Source: CBDBCU01 sp965242615 (lineage in GTDB: Bacteria; Chloroflexota; Dehalococcoidia; Lucifugimonadales; UBA3495). Taken from it: a DNA stretch of 64,000 bases. Of the stretch, positions 51,283-60,494 are shown piece after piece. Position 1 is the stretch's first letter, and each line of letters opens with the position of its first letter. Position numbers and translations under genes: made by a program. The notes beneath the pieces were generated by a model, which saw nothing but the letters and a program-made list of their open reading frames with translations, was not told the origin of the DNA and ran no database searches. The stretch lies in assembly GCA_965242615.1 (NCBI GenBank), contig CBDESR010000005.1, positions 372,001 through 436,000 of the forward strand, read 5' to 3'.

Positions 51283-51651
51283 CTACCGGAAAAACCGCCC
51301 GCCCCCGCTAATCCGATACCGGTTCCGCGCTACCCACCGGTACGCCCACTCCCCCGGCCAATGCGCCCCCGGCAGCCACAGCAGCGGCGCCAAAACCCAC
51401 AGCGGCGGCAGCCCCAGCGTCAGCCTCCGAAAGGCGTAAAACCCCTGATACCGCCGCCCCGTCCCCGGTCGTTCCAAATACGCCGCCGTTTCCAAATCAT
51501 CCCAGGACAACCCGGCTGGCGGCGCTGCCAATCCGCGAAAATCCGACCACTCTACCCGGCGGCCCCAGTCCATCCCGCTCAGCAGCCGCACCGCCGCCCG
51601 GCAAAATCCGCAATCGCCGTCATAGTAGAAAATCCCCTTAACGCCGCCCAT
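51283..51651 (-). CDS. DCC-family thiol-disulfide oxidoreductase-like protein (DUF393)
   Basis: A 122-residue protein with the family signature YYDGDCGFCRAAVRLL at the N-terminus (the D-x-D-C-x-x-C centre), WSDFRG, and a hydrophobic GLPPLWVLAPLLWLPG. DUF393 proteins are predicted thioredoxin-like enzymes, of unsettled role. It starts two bases after the UMF1 transporter stop, so it is translated with it. Confidence 0.88.
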   Translation of the reverse strand: MGGVKGIFYYDGDCGFCRAAVRLLSGMDWGRRVEWSDFRGLAAPPAGLSWDDLETAAYLERPGTGRRYQGFYAFRRLTLGLPPLWVLAPLLWLPGAHWPGEWAYRWVARNRYRISGGGRFFR

Positions 51652-51653
51652 AG

Positions 51654-53387
51654 CTATCCCTGACTGCGGTAACGCCGCGCATCCTCCGCCTGCGCCGTTG
51701 CCGCCCCGGCCGCCACATCCACCCAGCGCAGGACAATCGCCCCGGCCACAATCAGCAACAGGATGGACACCACCGCTACCCGGGTGTCAAATACATCCGT
51801 GGCCACCACATACAAAATCGGCCCGATTACCGACGACAGTCGACTCATAAAGGCAAAAAAGGCAAAGAACTCGCCGCTGCGGCTTTGCGGCGCTATCTGC
51901 GCGAACAGGCTGCGCGCCAACGCCTGACTCCCGCCCATCACCAACCCCACGCCCACGCCCAACAGCAGCCACTGGTATTGGGCTTCCAGTCCCAGCGGCG
52001 TCCACAGCAGCGACCGCACCAACGCCGGCCACCAATCCACCGGCCCCCGTCCCAAACTCGAGGGATGCCGCCCCCCAACTACCCGTTCCCCATCCCACGG
52101 CCCCCCTGCTATGGATACGCCATACAACGCTTGCTCCGACCGCCCGGTCAACGCCGCCAATTCCCCGGCATCCGCCGCCGCGATCCTGTCCCCGTCCGCT
52201 ACTTCCGCCAATCCCAAGGCCGCCAGTTCCTCCCGCCAGCCCTTTTGCAGTTCCGAATCCCCCAAGACCGGCGCCGCATCCACTAGATAATCTCCGGTCG
52301 CCGCTTGGTAAGTCAGTTGATAGTCAAACTCGCTATGCTGGTCGGGAACCAGCGCCACTACCGCCACGCCGAACAGCACAATGAAAATCCAGCCCAGCAG
52401 CGTCCCCATCAACGCCGTCTTGGTGCTGCTCCGCCCGGCCAGCCGCGCAAATGCCATCGCCCCGCCGGCGGCTACGAACTGAATTATCAGGATGGTCAGG
52501 ATGATGAATGTAGCCGGAATCCGGAGGGTATCCGCCGCAAAAGCCCCGGCGATGGCCAGCACCGTTTGAATCCCATCGTTGAACAGCACATAGGCAATCA
52601 GGTAAATGATGACTACCCGGAAAGCCCGCAATTCCTTAAATGTATGGGCTAATTCCCCAAAAGCCGCCTTGACCGCCGCCCCGGGCCGCCGTCCTGCCCA
52701 GCGCATTTCCTCCGGGATAACCGGCTCCGGAACCCCTTTCAGCGTCCAGACCGCCCAGCCGAACCACCAGACCCCAATCGACGCTATGGCAATCCGCGTG
52801 GCTAAATCGGCGTAAGCCGTATCGCTAAAATAGAGAATGGCCGCCAGTTGCACCGCCAGCAGCAGCCCGCCGCCAATATACCCGTAGGTAAAGCCCTTGC
52901 TGCTGACATTATCCAGTTCGGCCCGGGGGGCGATATGGGGCAGCAGGGAATTGTAAAAGACCAGGCATCCGGCAAAGCCGATGTTCGCCAGGATGAACAT
53001 TGCCAGAAACCACAGCCACGGCTGCCCGGTGTACGCCGACAGGAACATCAGCACGGTGAACCCGGCCCCGGTCGCCGTATAAATCCCCAGCAGCGTCTTT
53101 TTGATGGCCGCCCGGTCCGCAATTACCCCCAAGACCGGGCTGGACAGGGCCACGATAACCGTAGCCAGCGCAATGCCGAAACTCCACATCGAACTGCCGG
53201 TAAAGGTCAGTCCGAAAAAGGACGCCGACTCGCCGAGGGCATCCTGAAACAACGCCACGAAATAGACCGGGAAAATCGCCGCCACGCCGCTGGTGGCGTA
53301 GCCCGAATTGGCCCAGTCATACATACACCAGGCTCGAATCACCCGCCGTTGCTGTCGCTTGTCCCCGTCCGCCGTTGCCTGCGCCAA
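51654..53387 (-). CDS. UMF1-family MFS transporter (Atg22-like)
   Basis: 577 residues from a TTG at 53387, chosen because AGGAG lies seven bases upstream and an ATG is lacking; the start is provisional. It opens AWCMYDWANSGYATSGVAAIFP, the UMF1 signature, and has about 12 membrane helices. An unusual soluble insert of about 130 residues (DAAPVLGDSELQKGW, LTGRSEQALYG) lies between helices. UMF1 proteins resemble vacuolar amino-acid effluxers; the substrate here is unknown. A 47-residue membrane protein gene ends ten bases upstream. Confidence 0.86.
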   Translation of the reverse strand: MAQATADGDKRQQRRVIRAWCMYDWANSGYATSGVAAIFPVYFVALFQDALGESASFFGLTFTGSSMWSFGIALATVIVALSSPVLGVIADRAAIKKTLLGIYTATGAGFTVLMFLSAYTGQPWLWFLAMFILANIGFAGCLVFYNSLLPHIAPRAELDNVSSKGFTYGYIGGGLLLAVQLAAILYFSDTAYADLATRIAIASIGVWWFGWAVWTLKGVPEPVIPEEMRWAGRRPGAAVKAAFGELAHTFKELRAFRVVIIYLIAYVLFNDGIQTVLAIAGAFAADTLRIPATFIILTILIIQFVAAGGAMAFARLAGRSSTKTALMGTLLGWIFIVLFGVAVVALVPDQHSEFDYQLTYQAATGDYLVDAAPVLGDSELQKGWREELAALGLAEVADGDRIAAADAGELAALTGRSEQALYGVSIAGGPWDGERVVGGRHPSSLGRGPVDWWPALVRSLLWTPLGLEAQYQWLLLGVGVGLVMGGSQALARSLFAQIAPQSRSGEFFAFFAFMSRLSSVIGPILYVVATDVFDTRVAVVSILLLIVAGAIVLRWVDVAAGAATAQAEDARRYRSQG

Positions 53388-53397
53388 AATCCTGCTC

Positions 53398-53541
53398 CTA
53401 CCACCAGAAAAACCGGATGGGCAAGTGGCTGCCCCGGCTGTCCCGCCGCCGGGCGTCCCGCCAGAACACCCGCCGCCGGTCCTGGGCAATCAGAAAAACC
53501 ACCACCAGCAAACCCGCCAGAAACAACAGCCCGGCAATCAT
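53398..53541 (-). CDS. 47-residue single-pass membrane protein
   Basis: ATG at 53541 with GGAGGGG eight bases upstream. Starts MIAGLLFLAGLLVVVFLIAQ (one membrane helix) and ends in a strongly basic, aromatic tail (RVFWRDARRR, IRFFWW). Its stop is ten bases before the UMF1 start, so it leads that transcript. A TATAAT element lies upstream on the minus strand. No family named. Confidence 0.6.
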   Translation of the reverse strand: MIAGLLFLAGLLVVVFLIAQDRRRVFWRDARRRDSRGSHLPIRFFWW

Positions 53542-53580
53542 CAGCGCGCCCCTCCGCAACTGCCCTTGATTTCGGCGGCC

Positions 53581-53586
53581 ATTATA
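53581..53586 (-). promoter_or_regulatory. -10 element for the 47-residue/UMF1/DUF393 unit
   Basis: TATAAT on the minus strand 40-45 bases before the ATG at 53541. No convincing -35. Confidence 0.4.
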
Positions 53587-53710
53587 TACCCTCTGCGCTA
53601 TGCCGTAACGCCGACTTTAACCGCGATTCCCCGGCAGCGTTAGGCCGCCATTCCCTTTACAGTAGGGGGGAAATATGCGATTTCCTCGGGGCAAAAACCG
53701 GTTTTGCTAA

Positions 53711-53754
53711 ATTAAACCCCGGCCCCTTGCCGTAGTAACGGACAAAGGGCCGGG
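53711..53754 (-). terminator. Intrinsic terminator of the Leu-type dehydrogenase gene
   Basis: On the minus strand CCCGGCCCTT pairs with AAGGGGCCGGG, followed by GTTTAATTT. It lies 39 bases after the stop at 53793. Confidence 0.65.
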
Positions 53755-53792
53755 ATAATATGCGGATGGGGCATTAAAGCGGAACGGTATCC

Positions 53793-54863
53793 TTACCGCG
53801 CCCGGTACAGGTTTTTGATGCCCCGGACGGCGGCCAGCCGTTGCTCAGCCAGCCGGTCAGCGGCCTGCGCCGTAGGGATTTCCTCCTCCCGGGCCGTGGC
53901 AATTACCCGCTCCATAATTTCGTAAATCCGCTCCGTCTTTTCCCGGGCCACTTCCGGATTGTACGCCATCCCCACCTCGGCGGACACATTGATGACGCCG
54001 CCGGCGTTGATTACATAGTCCGGGGCGTACAGGATGCCCCGGCGGTGCAGTTCCGCCCCGTCGGCTGCGGTCAAAAGCTGATTGTTGGCGCCGCCGGCCA
54101 CAATGCGGCCGGTCAGCCGGGGAATGGTGTCTGCGTTCAGCGTGCCGCCCAGGGCGCAAGGCGAAAATATGTCGCTCGGCACATCATAAATTTCCTCCGA
54201 CGCCACCGTCTTGATGCCCAAATCCCGGGCCTTGTCCAGCGCGGCGGGGTAAACGTCGGTAGCCACGATTTGGGCATCCTCTTTCAGCAGGTGGTGCGCG
54301 GTATGGAAAGCCACCTTGCCAAAGCCCTGTAGCGCCACCTTGCGCCCCCGCAGGGAATCGCTGCCCCAGACCTCCCGCGCGCAGGCTTTCATCCCCATAT
54401 AGATGCCCAGCCCGGTCATAATGGAAGTGTCGCCGCTGCCGCCCCGGGACAACGGCAGCCCTACTACATACTCCGTTTCCTGCCGCACATACTCCAAATC
54501 CCGCCCGGTGCTGCCCACATCGGTAGTGGTCAGATAGCGGCCGCCCAAAGCGTCCACAGCCCGCCCGTAGGCCCGCAGCAGGGCTTCCGACTTCTGCTGA
54601 TGGGGGTCGGCAATGATGACGCCCTTGCCGCCGCCCAGCGGCAGGTCGGCAGTCGCCGATTTGTAGGTCATCGCCCGGCTCAAGCGCAACGCGTCTTGCA
54701 GGGCCGCCGCCTCGGTGTCATAAGGCCAGATACGGACACCGCCGCAGGCCGGCCCCAAAGTAGTGTCGTGGATAGCCACGATGGCTTTCAACCCGGCCGC
54801 CGGGTCGGTGAACAACGCCAACTGCTCGTAGCCGCCCCGGCTCATTTCGTCAAAAATCTGCAT
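53793..54863 (-). CDS. Leucine-type (Glu/Leu/Phe/Val) dehydrogenase
   Basis: 356 residues from the ATG at 54863, chosen by GGAGG eight bases upstream. Opens MQIFDEMSRGGYEQLALFTD, has DTTLGPACGGVRIWPY, the catalytic lysine region ADLPLGGGKGVI, and the NAD site VALQGFGKVAFHTAHHLL. The set resembles leucine dehydrogenases, which deaminate branched-chain amino acids with NAD+. A promoter-like pair lies at 54927-54953 and a terminator behind it; it stands alone. Confidence 0.9.
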   Translation of the reverse strand: MQIFDEMSRGGYEQLALFTDPAAGLKAIVAIHDTTLGPACGGVRIWPYDTEAAALQDALRLSRAMTYKSATADLPLGGGKGVIIADPHQQKSEALLRAYGRAVDALGGRYLTTTDVGSTGRDLEYVRQETEYVVGLPLSRGGSGDTSIMTGLGIYMGMKACAREVWGSDSLRGRKVALQGFGKVAFHTAHHLLKEDAQIVATDVYPAALDKARDLGIKTVASEEIYDVPSDIFSPCALGGTLNADTIPRLTGRIVAGGANNQLLTAADGAELHRRGILYAPDYVINAGGVINVSAEVGMAYNPEVAREKTERIYEIMERVIATAREEEIPTAQAADRLAEQRLAAVRGIKNLYRAR

Positions 54864-54926
54864 CACGGCAACCTCCTTCAGTAGAACGGAATGGGCGGCC
54901 GGCAACCCCAGTTGCCCGATACTATA

Positions 54927-54953
54927 ATTATACTGGATAAACCCGGCAGGCAA
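54927..54953 (-). promoter_or_regulatory. Candidate promoter for the dehydrogenase gene
   Basis: Minus strand TTGCCT (54953-54948) and TATAAT (54932-54927), 15 bases apart, which is shorter than ideal. Confidence 0.4.
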
Positions 54954-55012
54954 CACGGATTTGCCGCCGCCGTTTCATAAAATGTTGGGGGGGCGGAATA
55001 GTTGCCGGGTTG

Positions 55013-55134
55013 GGGCTATCGCATATAGAAGCCGTCATTCCCGCGAAAGTGGGAATCCAGATAAGCCGAGGAATCCGGGTTCCCGTTTTCACGGGAATGA
55101 CTACAAGTAATTCGCTAGGCATATACGATAGCCC
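55013..55134. repeat. REP-like palindromic element, full-length copy B
   Basis: 122 bp with terminal repeats GGGCTATCGCATATA and TATACGATAGCCC, and two inner hairpins with cores CATTCCCGCGAAAGTGGGAA and TTCCCGTTTTCACGGGAATG. The core resembles a repeat seen in many bacteria. Confidence 0.8.
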
Positions 55135-55177
55135 TGGTTGCCGGGTTGGTCCTTCGAACAGCCGCCCCGATCCCTAA

Positions 55178-56518
55178 CTACCTCCCCGCCGCCGCCTTTC
55201 CCAAAATCCCCATCAACTCCCCCACCTCCGCCAAATCCTCCAGGTTCTCCAACATCCCGATGACTTGCTCCGTATCCGACGCCAACAACAACCGGTTAAA
55301 GCAGTCCCGCACTTTGACCAGCCGCTCCTCCCGGGACATCGGGTTGGCCGCCGAGCCGCGGAAGGCTTGACACTCGGCGGTGAGCGTTACTCCATCGACC
55401 ATACGGGCTACTATCCGCACCGCGCCGGACTCCGGCCCTTCCGGCTCCACCTGCATTTTGCCCAGCAGCGATTCCAAATCCGGCGCAAAACGGCGGGCGT
55501 CGGTAAAGGTGTCAATGCCCACTTGCCCATCCAGCAGCGCGGCGGCGGCGCAGTATTCCGCGCTGAACTTGCCATCCAGACCGCTCTGCGGCCGCGGCCC
55601 GGAATGGCCCCGCCCCCGCCGGTAAATCGTTACTTGCGCCACCGCCGCAAGGTCAAACCCCGGCTGCTCCCGCAGATTCAGCGCAGCTTCAATGACATTC
55701 TGCATATAGACCTGCGCCGGAAACCGCTTGATGTCAAAACCCGGCTCCGTAAGCCGCCAGGAATCGCCCAAGCCGCCGACCGCAACTTCCCAATCCATCT
55801 TGCCGCCAAAGAGGGCGGCGGCGTAGCCGTTGGGCGATTCCAACGCCGTTGGGCTGGCCGTATAACCCATTCCCGCCAGTATCGCCGCCTCGGCGCCCAT
55901 CCGGGCCGCGTTGCCCGGGTGGGTGGACTTAACCATTGTGCCGGTGTTAGCGGTCAGCCCGCCGGTGCGGGAGGCGGCGATGCCCAAAGCCATCTGCGTT
56001 TGCGCCGCGTCCAGACCCAAAGTCTTGGCGGCGGCCGCCGCGCCGCCCAAAGGACCGACCAATCCCGGCGGATGATACGCCGGCGCAGTAGCCGGAGCCG
56101 ACGCCGCCCGCAGCCGGCCTTGCACTTCCCAGCCCAGAGTGTAGGCTACGATAACCTGCCGCCCGGCTGCCCGGTGCTGTTCCGCCAAAGCCAAGGCCGC
56201 CGGCAGGCAGGAGGAGGTGCCGTGAGTGGGCGGGAACCCCTGGATTTCATAGTCGAGGCAGTGGCCGAAAACCCCGTTGGCAAAGGCGGCTGCCGGCGCA
56301 TTGGTGCGGTAGCCCCAACCCACTACCGAGCAGTGCGGCGCGCCCCCAATGTCCCGCCCATAGCGGCCGATGATGTCAGCCAGTTCCTGCACCGACCCGG
56401 CGGCCATATTAGCCACCCCGTCCAGAATGGCGATTTTAGCCGCCGCCACTACCGGCGGCGGCAAGGCGGCGTAGTCAGTGTCGGCAATAAAACCGGCCAG
56501 GGCAGCAGTAGCGTCCAT
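55178..56518 (-). CDS. MmgE/PrpD family protein
   Basis: 446 residues. Typical layout: AKIAILDGVANMAAGS near the start, then AAAFANGVFGHCLDYEIQGF, THGTSSCLPAALALAE, LGIAASRTGGLTANTGTMVK and HPGNAARMGAEAAILA. MmgE/PrpD proteins include 2-methylcitrate dehydratase and iminodisuccinate epimerase, so it may act on a branched hydroxy acid; the substrate is not clear. ATG follows GGAGGG. It stands alone. Confidence 0.9.
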   Translation of the reverse strand: MDATAALAGFIADTDYAALPPPVVAAAKIAILDGVANMAAGSVQELADIIGRYGRDIGGAPHCSVVGWGYRTNAPAAAFANGVFGHCLDYEIQGFPPTHGTSSCLPAALALAEQHRAAGRQVIVAYTLGWEVQGRLRAASAPATAPAYHPPGLVGPLGGAAAAAKTLGLDAAQTQMALGIAASRTGGLTANTGTMVKSTHPGNAARMGAEAAILAGMGYTASPTALESPNGYAAALFGGKMDWEVAVGGLGDSWRLTEPGFDIKRFPAQVYMQNVIEAALNLREQPGFDLAAVAQVTIYRRGRGHSGPRPQSGLDGKFSAEYCAAAALLDGQVGIDTFTDARRFAPDLESLLGKMQVEPEGPESGAVRIVARMVDGVTLTAECQAFRGSAANPMSREERLVKVRDCFNRLLLASDTEQVIGMLENLEDLAEVGELMGILGKAAAGR

Positions 56519-56703
56519 AAAGTTTCCCTCCGGTGGCTTCCTTTCCCTGATGCGAAGTTCCCCTTACACTATACCATTCCCACCACCCCACCAGCCGCCA
56601 CCAGCCGGCAACCGGCCGCTGCTTCCGGCAATAGCCCGGTCTGAAACTATTTCAGATTATGAATAATGGCGCAAACCGAGACATTTACCGGGAGCGCCGC
56701 CCC

Positions 56704-56732
56704 TTGACCAAGCAGCCGATTTTGGCTACATT
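56704..56732 (+). promoter_or_regulatory. Promoter for the Bax-inhibitor-1 gene
   Basis: TTGACC (56704-56709), 17-base spacer, TACATT (56727-56732); ATG at 56772. Confidence 0.55.
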
Positions 56733-56771
56733 AGATAAGGGGAAAACACACTAGCGGAGGATTTAACAGCG

Positions 56772-57512
56772 ATGACTATGTTCACTCCCGCTTCCGGTTG
56801 GGATTCCGGGGGCGGCCTTGGCTATAACCTGGCGGCCGCCGACCGGATTTATACCGGGGCGATGACCGGGCTTTACGGCTGGACGGCTTTGGGCTTGGGC
56901 GTGGCCGGCACGGTGGCTTGGCTGCTCAGCGCCGCCGGCATTTATGTGGGGCTGAGCCTGATGGGGATGATTGTCGGCCTGGTACTGGCAATCGGCTGCT
57001 TGTTCGGGATGCAGTACGCGGCCCGCAAGGGCGCGCCGCTGGCGGTAGTCGGCGGCTTGTATCTGCTGTTCACGGCCATTGAGGGCGCGCTGCTGTCCTA
57101 TGTTTTTGCCGTCTTTACCAGCGCCAACATCACCGCCGCCTTTGCCGGGGCCTGCGGTCTCTTTGCCCTGATGAGCGTTTTCGGATTTACCACTAAAAAA
57201 GACCTGTCCAAGCTAGGGACGCTGGCTATTATCGCCCTGATTGGAATGATCGTGGTGGGACTGCTGAACGCCTTTCTCTTTCAGTCCAGCGGGCTGCAAC
57301 TGCTGGTCAGCGTCATTGCCCTGCCGGTCTTTATGGGCTTGACGGCGTGGCAAACGCAGGCGGTGAAGCAGGAAGCCCAGGAAGCGGCCCGGGCCGGGGA
57401 TCTGGCCGCCGCCGGCCGCATTGCCCTGATTGGGGCCGCCGGGATGTTCCTGAACATTGTCAATATGTTCCTGGCTCTGCTGCACATCTTTTCCTTTTTC
57501 GGGGATGATTAG
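56772..57512 (+). CDS. Bax inhibitor-1/YccA family membrane protein
   Basis: 246 residues with seven hydrophobic helices. A short polar head (GLGYNLAAADRIYTGAMTGL) carries the conserved opening of the family, and FVFAVFTSANITAAF-like and FGFTTKKDLSKLG segments follow. BI-1 proteins are pH-sensitive calcium-leak channels or protease modulators in the inner membrane. GGAGG precedes the ATG. Single gene with a good promoter. Confidence 0.88.
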   Translation: MTMFTPASGWDSGGGLGYNLAAADRIYTGAMTGLYGWTALGLGVAGTVAWLLSAAGIYVGLSLMGMIVGLVLAIGCLFGMQYAARKGAPLAVVGGLYLLFTAIEGALLSYVFAVFTSANITAAFAGACGLFALMSVFGFTTKKDLSKLGTLAIIALIGMIVVGLLNAFLFQSSGLQLLVSVIALPVFMGLTAWQTQAVKQEAQEAARAGDLAAAGRIALIGAAGMFLNIVNMFLALLHIFSFFGDD

Positions 57513-57561
57513 GTTTTGGAAAGTAGCAGTGGCGGCCGCCCTCTGGTCGGCCGCCCTGCTA

Positions 57562-57570
57562 TGGTATAAT
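57562..57570 (+). promoter_or_regulatory. Extended -10, leaderless start
   Basis: TGGTATAAT ends eight bases before the ATG at 57579, so transcription would start at or almost at the start codon. No ribosome site is present. Confidence 0.55.
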
Positions 57571-57578
57571 CCTGCCTA

Positions 57579-60392
57579 ATGTTTCAGCCCATCAAAGCCA
57601 GCCCGGTCACGGCCGGAATTATTGCGGTCGTCTTTTTTCTCATTCCCGCCCTGCTGTTCCTGCCGGTCTTTTACTACTCCCTGACCACGCCTTTTGCCCT
57701 GGTGGACGATTACCACGACTGGATACACTTGGAAATACTGGATGACCCGGAACACTTTTTCAGCTGGTTCCGGGCTAACTTTCTGAACGCGGAAAATGCC
57801 AGCTTTTTGTATCCGGGGGATCGTTACCGCCCCTTTTGGGAGTTCTATAACGCCGTAGCGTGGCAAGTCTTTGGGCCAACGCCTTGGCTGCATCACCTGA
57901 GCCGCTGGTTCTTTCACTTTGGCGCAATCTTGACCTTTGCGGCGGCCTTTTGGCACATCTCCCGGCCCGGATGGTGGGAAAAGGCAGCCGGCTTTGACAG
58001 TAGCAGGTTCGCCGCGCCGCTGCTCTTTATGCCGCTGGCTTTGCTGGTGTATATCTGGCTTTTCTTTCCCAATGTGCCGGCGGCGCGGTTGGGGCCGCAA
58101 GAGGTCTATTCGGTATTTTTCCTGGGCCTGTGCAACTGGATGGCGGCCTTGTTGCTGGTGGGCAATGCCGGCGATAGCGGAAAGGGGCGGTGGCGGCAGT
58201 CAACATTGCCGCATTATGCCCTGTTTGTGCTGGGCTATCTGGGCTTGGTGACGGCCAAGGAAGTTGGCATTGCGGCGGCCCTGTGGCTGTTGATTGCCTG
58301 GTATGTTGTGGCGTTGCGGCGCTACGGGATAACCCGGAAAGGGCTACTGAGCGGGCTGCCCTTGCTCCTGATTTTCGGGCTGGCGCTCCGCAAAGTATAT
58401 GCGGCAACGCAGCTTTCCGGCGTCGGCCGGGGCACCGGTTTGACGCCGGAGTTGTTCAGCGAAAACCTGCGGGAGATTTACAGCGGGCTGTTTCAAGTGG
58501 AAAGCTCCGGAGTGATTACCGCCGGCTTTATTCTCCTGGCGGCGGCATTGCTGCTGGCGGTTCTGTTTAAGGCGGTAAGGCGGCGGATTGATAATGAACT
58601 GCTGTTTATCCTGTTTCTGCTGGGGCAGTGGGCAAGTTTGCACCTAATCCTTGTCCCCTCTTACGCCGTTACCCTGCGCTACTGGTATATTCTGCTGCCG
58701 ATTTTCGCCGTGCTGCTGGCCTTTGGCGTCAAATATCTGCTGGCCGCGGCGGCCGCGCGCTCAAAAATGCTCCTTTACGCCGTCTCTTTTGCCCTGACCG
58801 GCTTTGTCCTGTTCTTTGTGGCGGCCAATTATTACAACTTCCTCTATCAGACGGTCGTACAGCACAGCTCCCGTCAAGTTGAAGTGGCGCTGATTGCCCA
58901 AGCCACCCAACTGCACGACGCCGGGGAATATGTCCAAGTGAATCCCGAGTTTCCGGATAAGGATGAGGATAGGGAGGAAGCCTTTACTTTGTTGGAGCTT
59001 TATCCCGGCTACTCGGCCCGGTTTCATAACCGGGAGTATGTCTTTCACAAGCATCCGCCGGCGGATGCGGCGCAGCCCTGGTACAGCCTGGACTGGTATC
59101 GCCCGCCGGGTATCCTGCCCACTTACTTTACCCTGAGCAGCCACGAAAATTACCCCTTGTTGACTTACGCCCGGCAGTTAGCCGCCGGGCTGCAAGGGCC
59201 GCCGCCGCATAAATCAGTAGGCTATAGCGTAGTTCCCCTGGGGGAATATCGCTGGTCGATTTACCGCCGACCGGTGGATATGCTGGCTGTGGCGGCCCGG
59301 CTGACCGAAGGAGCCGGCACGCCGGCCATCCGAGCCGCCTTTGATGTATATTCCCAAGAAAACCGCCTGACTTATATCAAAGAACGGTGTACGGAGCCGG
59401 CGGCCGCGGCCCGGTTCACCTTGAAGTTGTTCCCGGTCGATGCCGCCGACCTGCCGCCGGAGCGCCGCCAGTATGGTAATGACAACTATGACTTCGACTT
59501 TGACCAGTATGGAATCCGGCAGGATGGGGTCTGCATAGCGGTACGGGAATTGCCCGATTACCCTCTGCTTACTATTACCACCGGTCAAAACAGCGACGAA
59601 TTAGGCCGACTTTGGGAGGAGCGGATTGACCTGAACCCCTTCCCGGCGGCCGCTTATGCCGCCTACGCCGCAATCCAAGCCGGGGAATGGGGGCCGCCCT
59701 TAATCCGGGATTATTTCGACCTATATCGCGGGGAGAACAACTTGGCTTATGTGCGGGAGCCGTGCAGCCCGGCCGATACCAAAGCTATGTTCTCCCTGCA
59801 TTTGACGCCGGCCGATGTCGCCGACCTGGCGGCGGAACGGCAGGGCTATGGGGTTGACAATTGGGATTTCCGATTTGATAACTATGGCGTCCGCGTGGCT
59901 GCCGCTTGCATTGCCGTGCGGGAACTGCCCGACTATCCCATCCTGGCCATTGAAACCAGCCAGTATAGCCCGGAGCGGGGACAAATCTGGGAAAGCCGCA
60001 TTGACTTGAAACCCTTTGCCGCAACGGCCCGCGCCGCCTACACCGCCATTCAAGCCGGCGAATGGGGCGAACCTATTGCCCGCGCGGGTTTTGACTTGTA
60101 CCGCAAAGCTGATACCTTGGCCTATGTCAAGGAATCGTGCGGTGCGGCGGATACGGCGGCGGGTTTCTTTCTGCACTTGACGCCGGCGGATTCGGATGAT
60201 TTGCCGGAAGGGCGGCGGGAGTTCGGATTTGACAATCGGGATTTCAAATTTGACAATTATGGCGTCCGGGTGAGCGGCGCTTGTGTTGCGGTGCGGGAAT
60301 TGCCGGGGTATCCCATCAGCAATATCAGTACCGGCCAGTATAGCCCGGAGGCTGGGGAAATTTGGAAAGTAGCAGCGGCGGGCGGCCGGTGA
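57579..60392 (+). CDS. Large membrane protein with three C-terminal repeats
   Basis: 937 residues. The first about 420 hold 10-12 membrane helices with a loop like those of integral-membrane glycosyltransferases (LVDDYHDWIHLEIL after helix 1, FLYPGDRYRPFW), which suggests a GT-C fold enzyme. After an extracytoplasmic linker come three copies of one domain, starting near residues 584, 708 and 834, each with FDxY...YVxExC, R..YGxDNxDFxFDxYG, and AVRELPDYPI. I recall this domain on the ends of other membrane glycosyltransferase-like proteins. The start is leaderless. Confidence 0.72.
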   Translation: MFQPIKASPVTAGIIAVVFFLIPALLFLPVFYYSLTTPFALVDDYHDWIHLEILDDPEHFFSWFRANFLNAENASFLYPGDRYRPFWEFYNAVAWQVFGPTPWLHHLSRWFFHFGAILTFAAAFWHISRPGWWEKAAGFDSSRFAAPLLFMPLALLVYIWLFFPNVPAARLGPQEVYSVFFLGLCNWMAALLLVGNAGDSGKGRWRQSTLPHYALFVLGYLGLVTAKEVGIAAALWLLIAWYVVALRRYGITRKGLLSGLPLLLIFGLALRKVYAATQLSGVGRGTGLTPELFSENLREIYSGLFQVESSGVITAGFILLAAALLLAVLFKAVRRRIDNELLFILFLLGQWASLHLILVPSYAVTLRYWYILLPIFAVLLAFGVKYLLAAAAARSKMLLYAVSFALTGFVLFFVAANYYNFLYQTVVQHSSRQVEVALIAQATQLHDAGEYVQVNPEFPDKDEDREEAFTLLELYPGYSARFHNREYVFHKHPPADAAQPWYSLDWYRPPGILPTYFTLSSHENYPLLTYARQLAAGLQGPPPHKSVGYSVVPLGEYRWSIYRRPVDMLAVAARLTEGAGTPAIRAAFDVYSQENRLTYIKERCTEPAAAARFTLKLFPVDAADLPPERRQYGNDNYDFDFDQYGIRQDGVCIAVRELPDYPLLTITTGQNSDELGRLWEERIDLNPFPAAAYAAYAAIQAGEWGPPLIRDYFDLYRGENNLAYVREPCSPADTKAMFSLHLTPADVADLAAERQGYGVDNWDFRFDNYGVRVAAACIAVRELPDYPILAIETSQYSPERGQIWESRIDLKPFAATARAAYTAIQAGEWGEPIARAGFDLYRKADTLAYVKESCGAADTAAGFFLHLTPADSDDLPEGRREFGFDNRDFKFDNYGVRVSGACVAVRELPGYPISNISTGQYSPEAGEIWKVAAAGGR

Positions 60393-60494
60393 TGTTAGGG
60401 CCGGGCAAACCATCCCGGTCAAAATTGATTTTCCCGGCCGCCGGCACTGGAAAATCCTTTAACAGTCTGTTATATTTAATTAACCCGCAGCCGC

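Larger units (their letters stand above)
54864..55177. other. Intergenic stretch with promoter and REP-like element
   Basis: Contains the candidate promoter of the dehydrogenase gene (54927-54953) and the full-length palindromic element (55013-55134). No gene seen. Confidence 0.6.
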
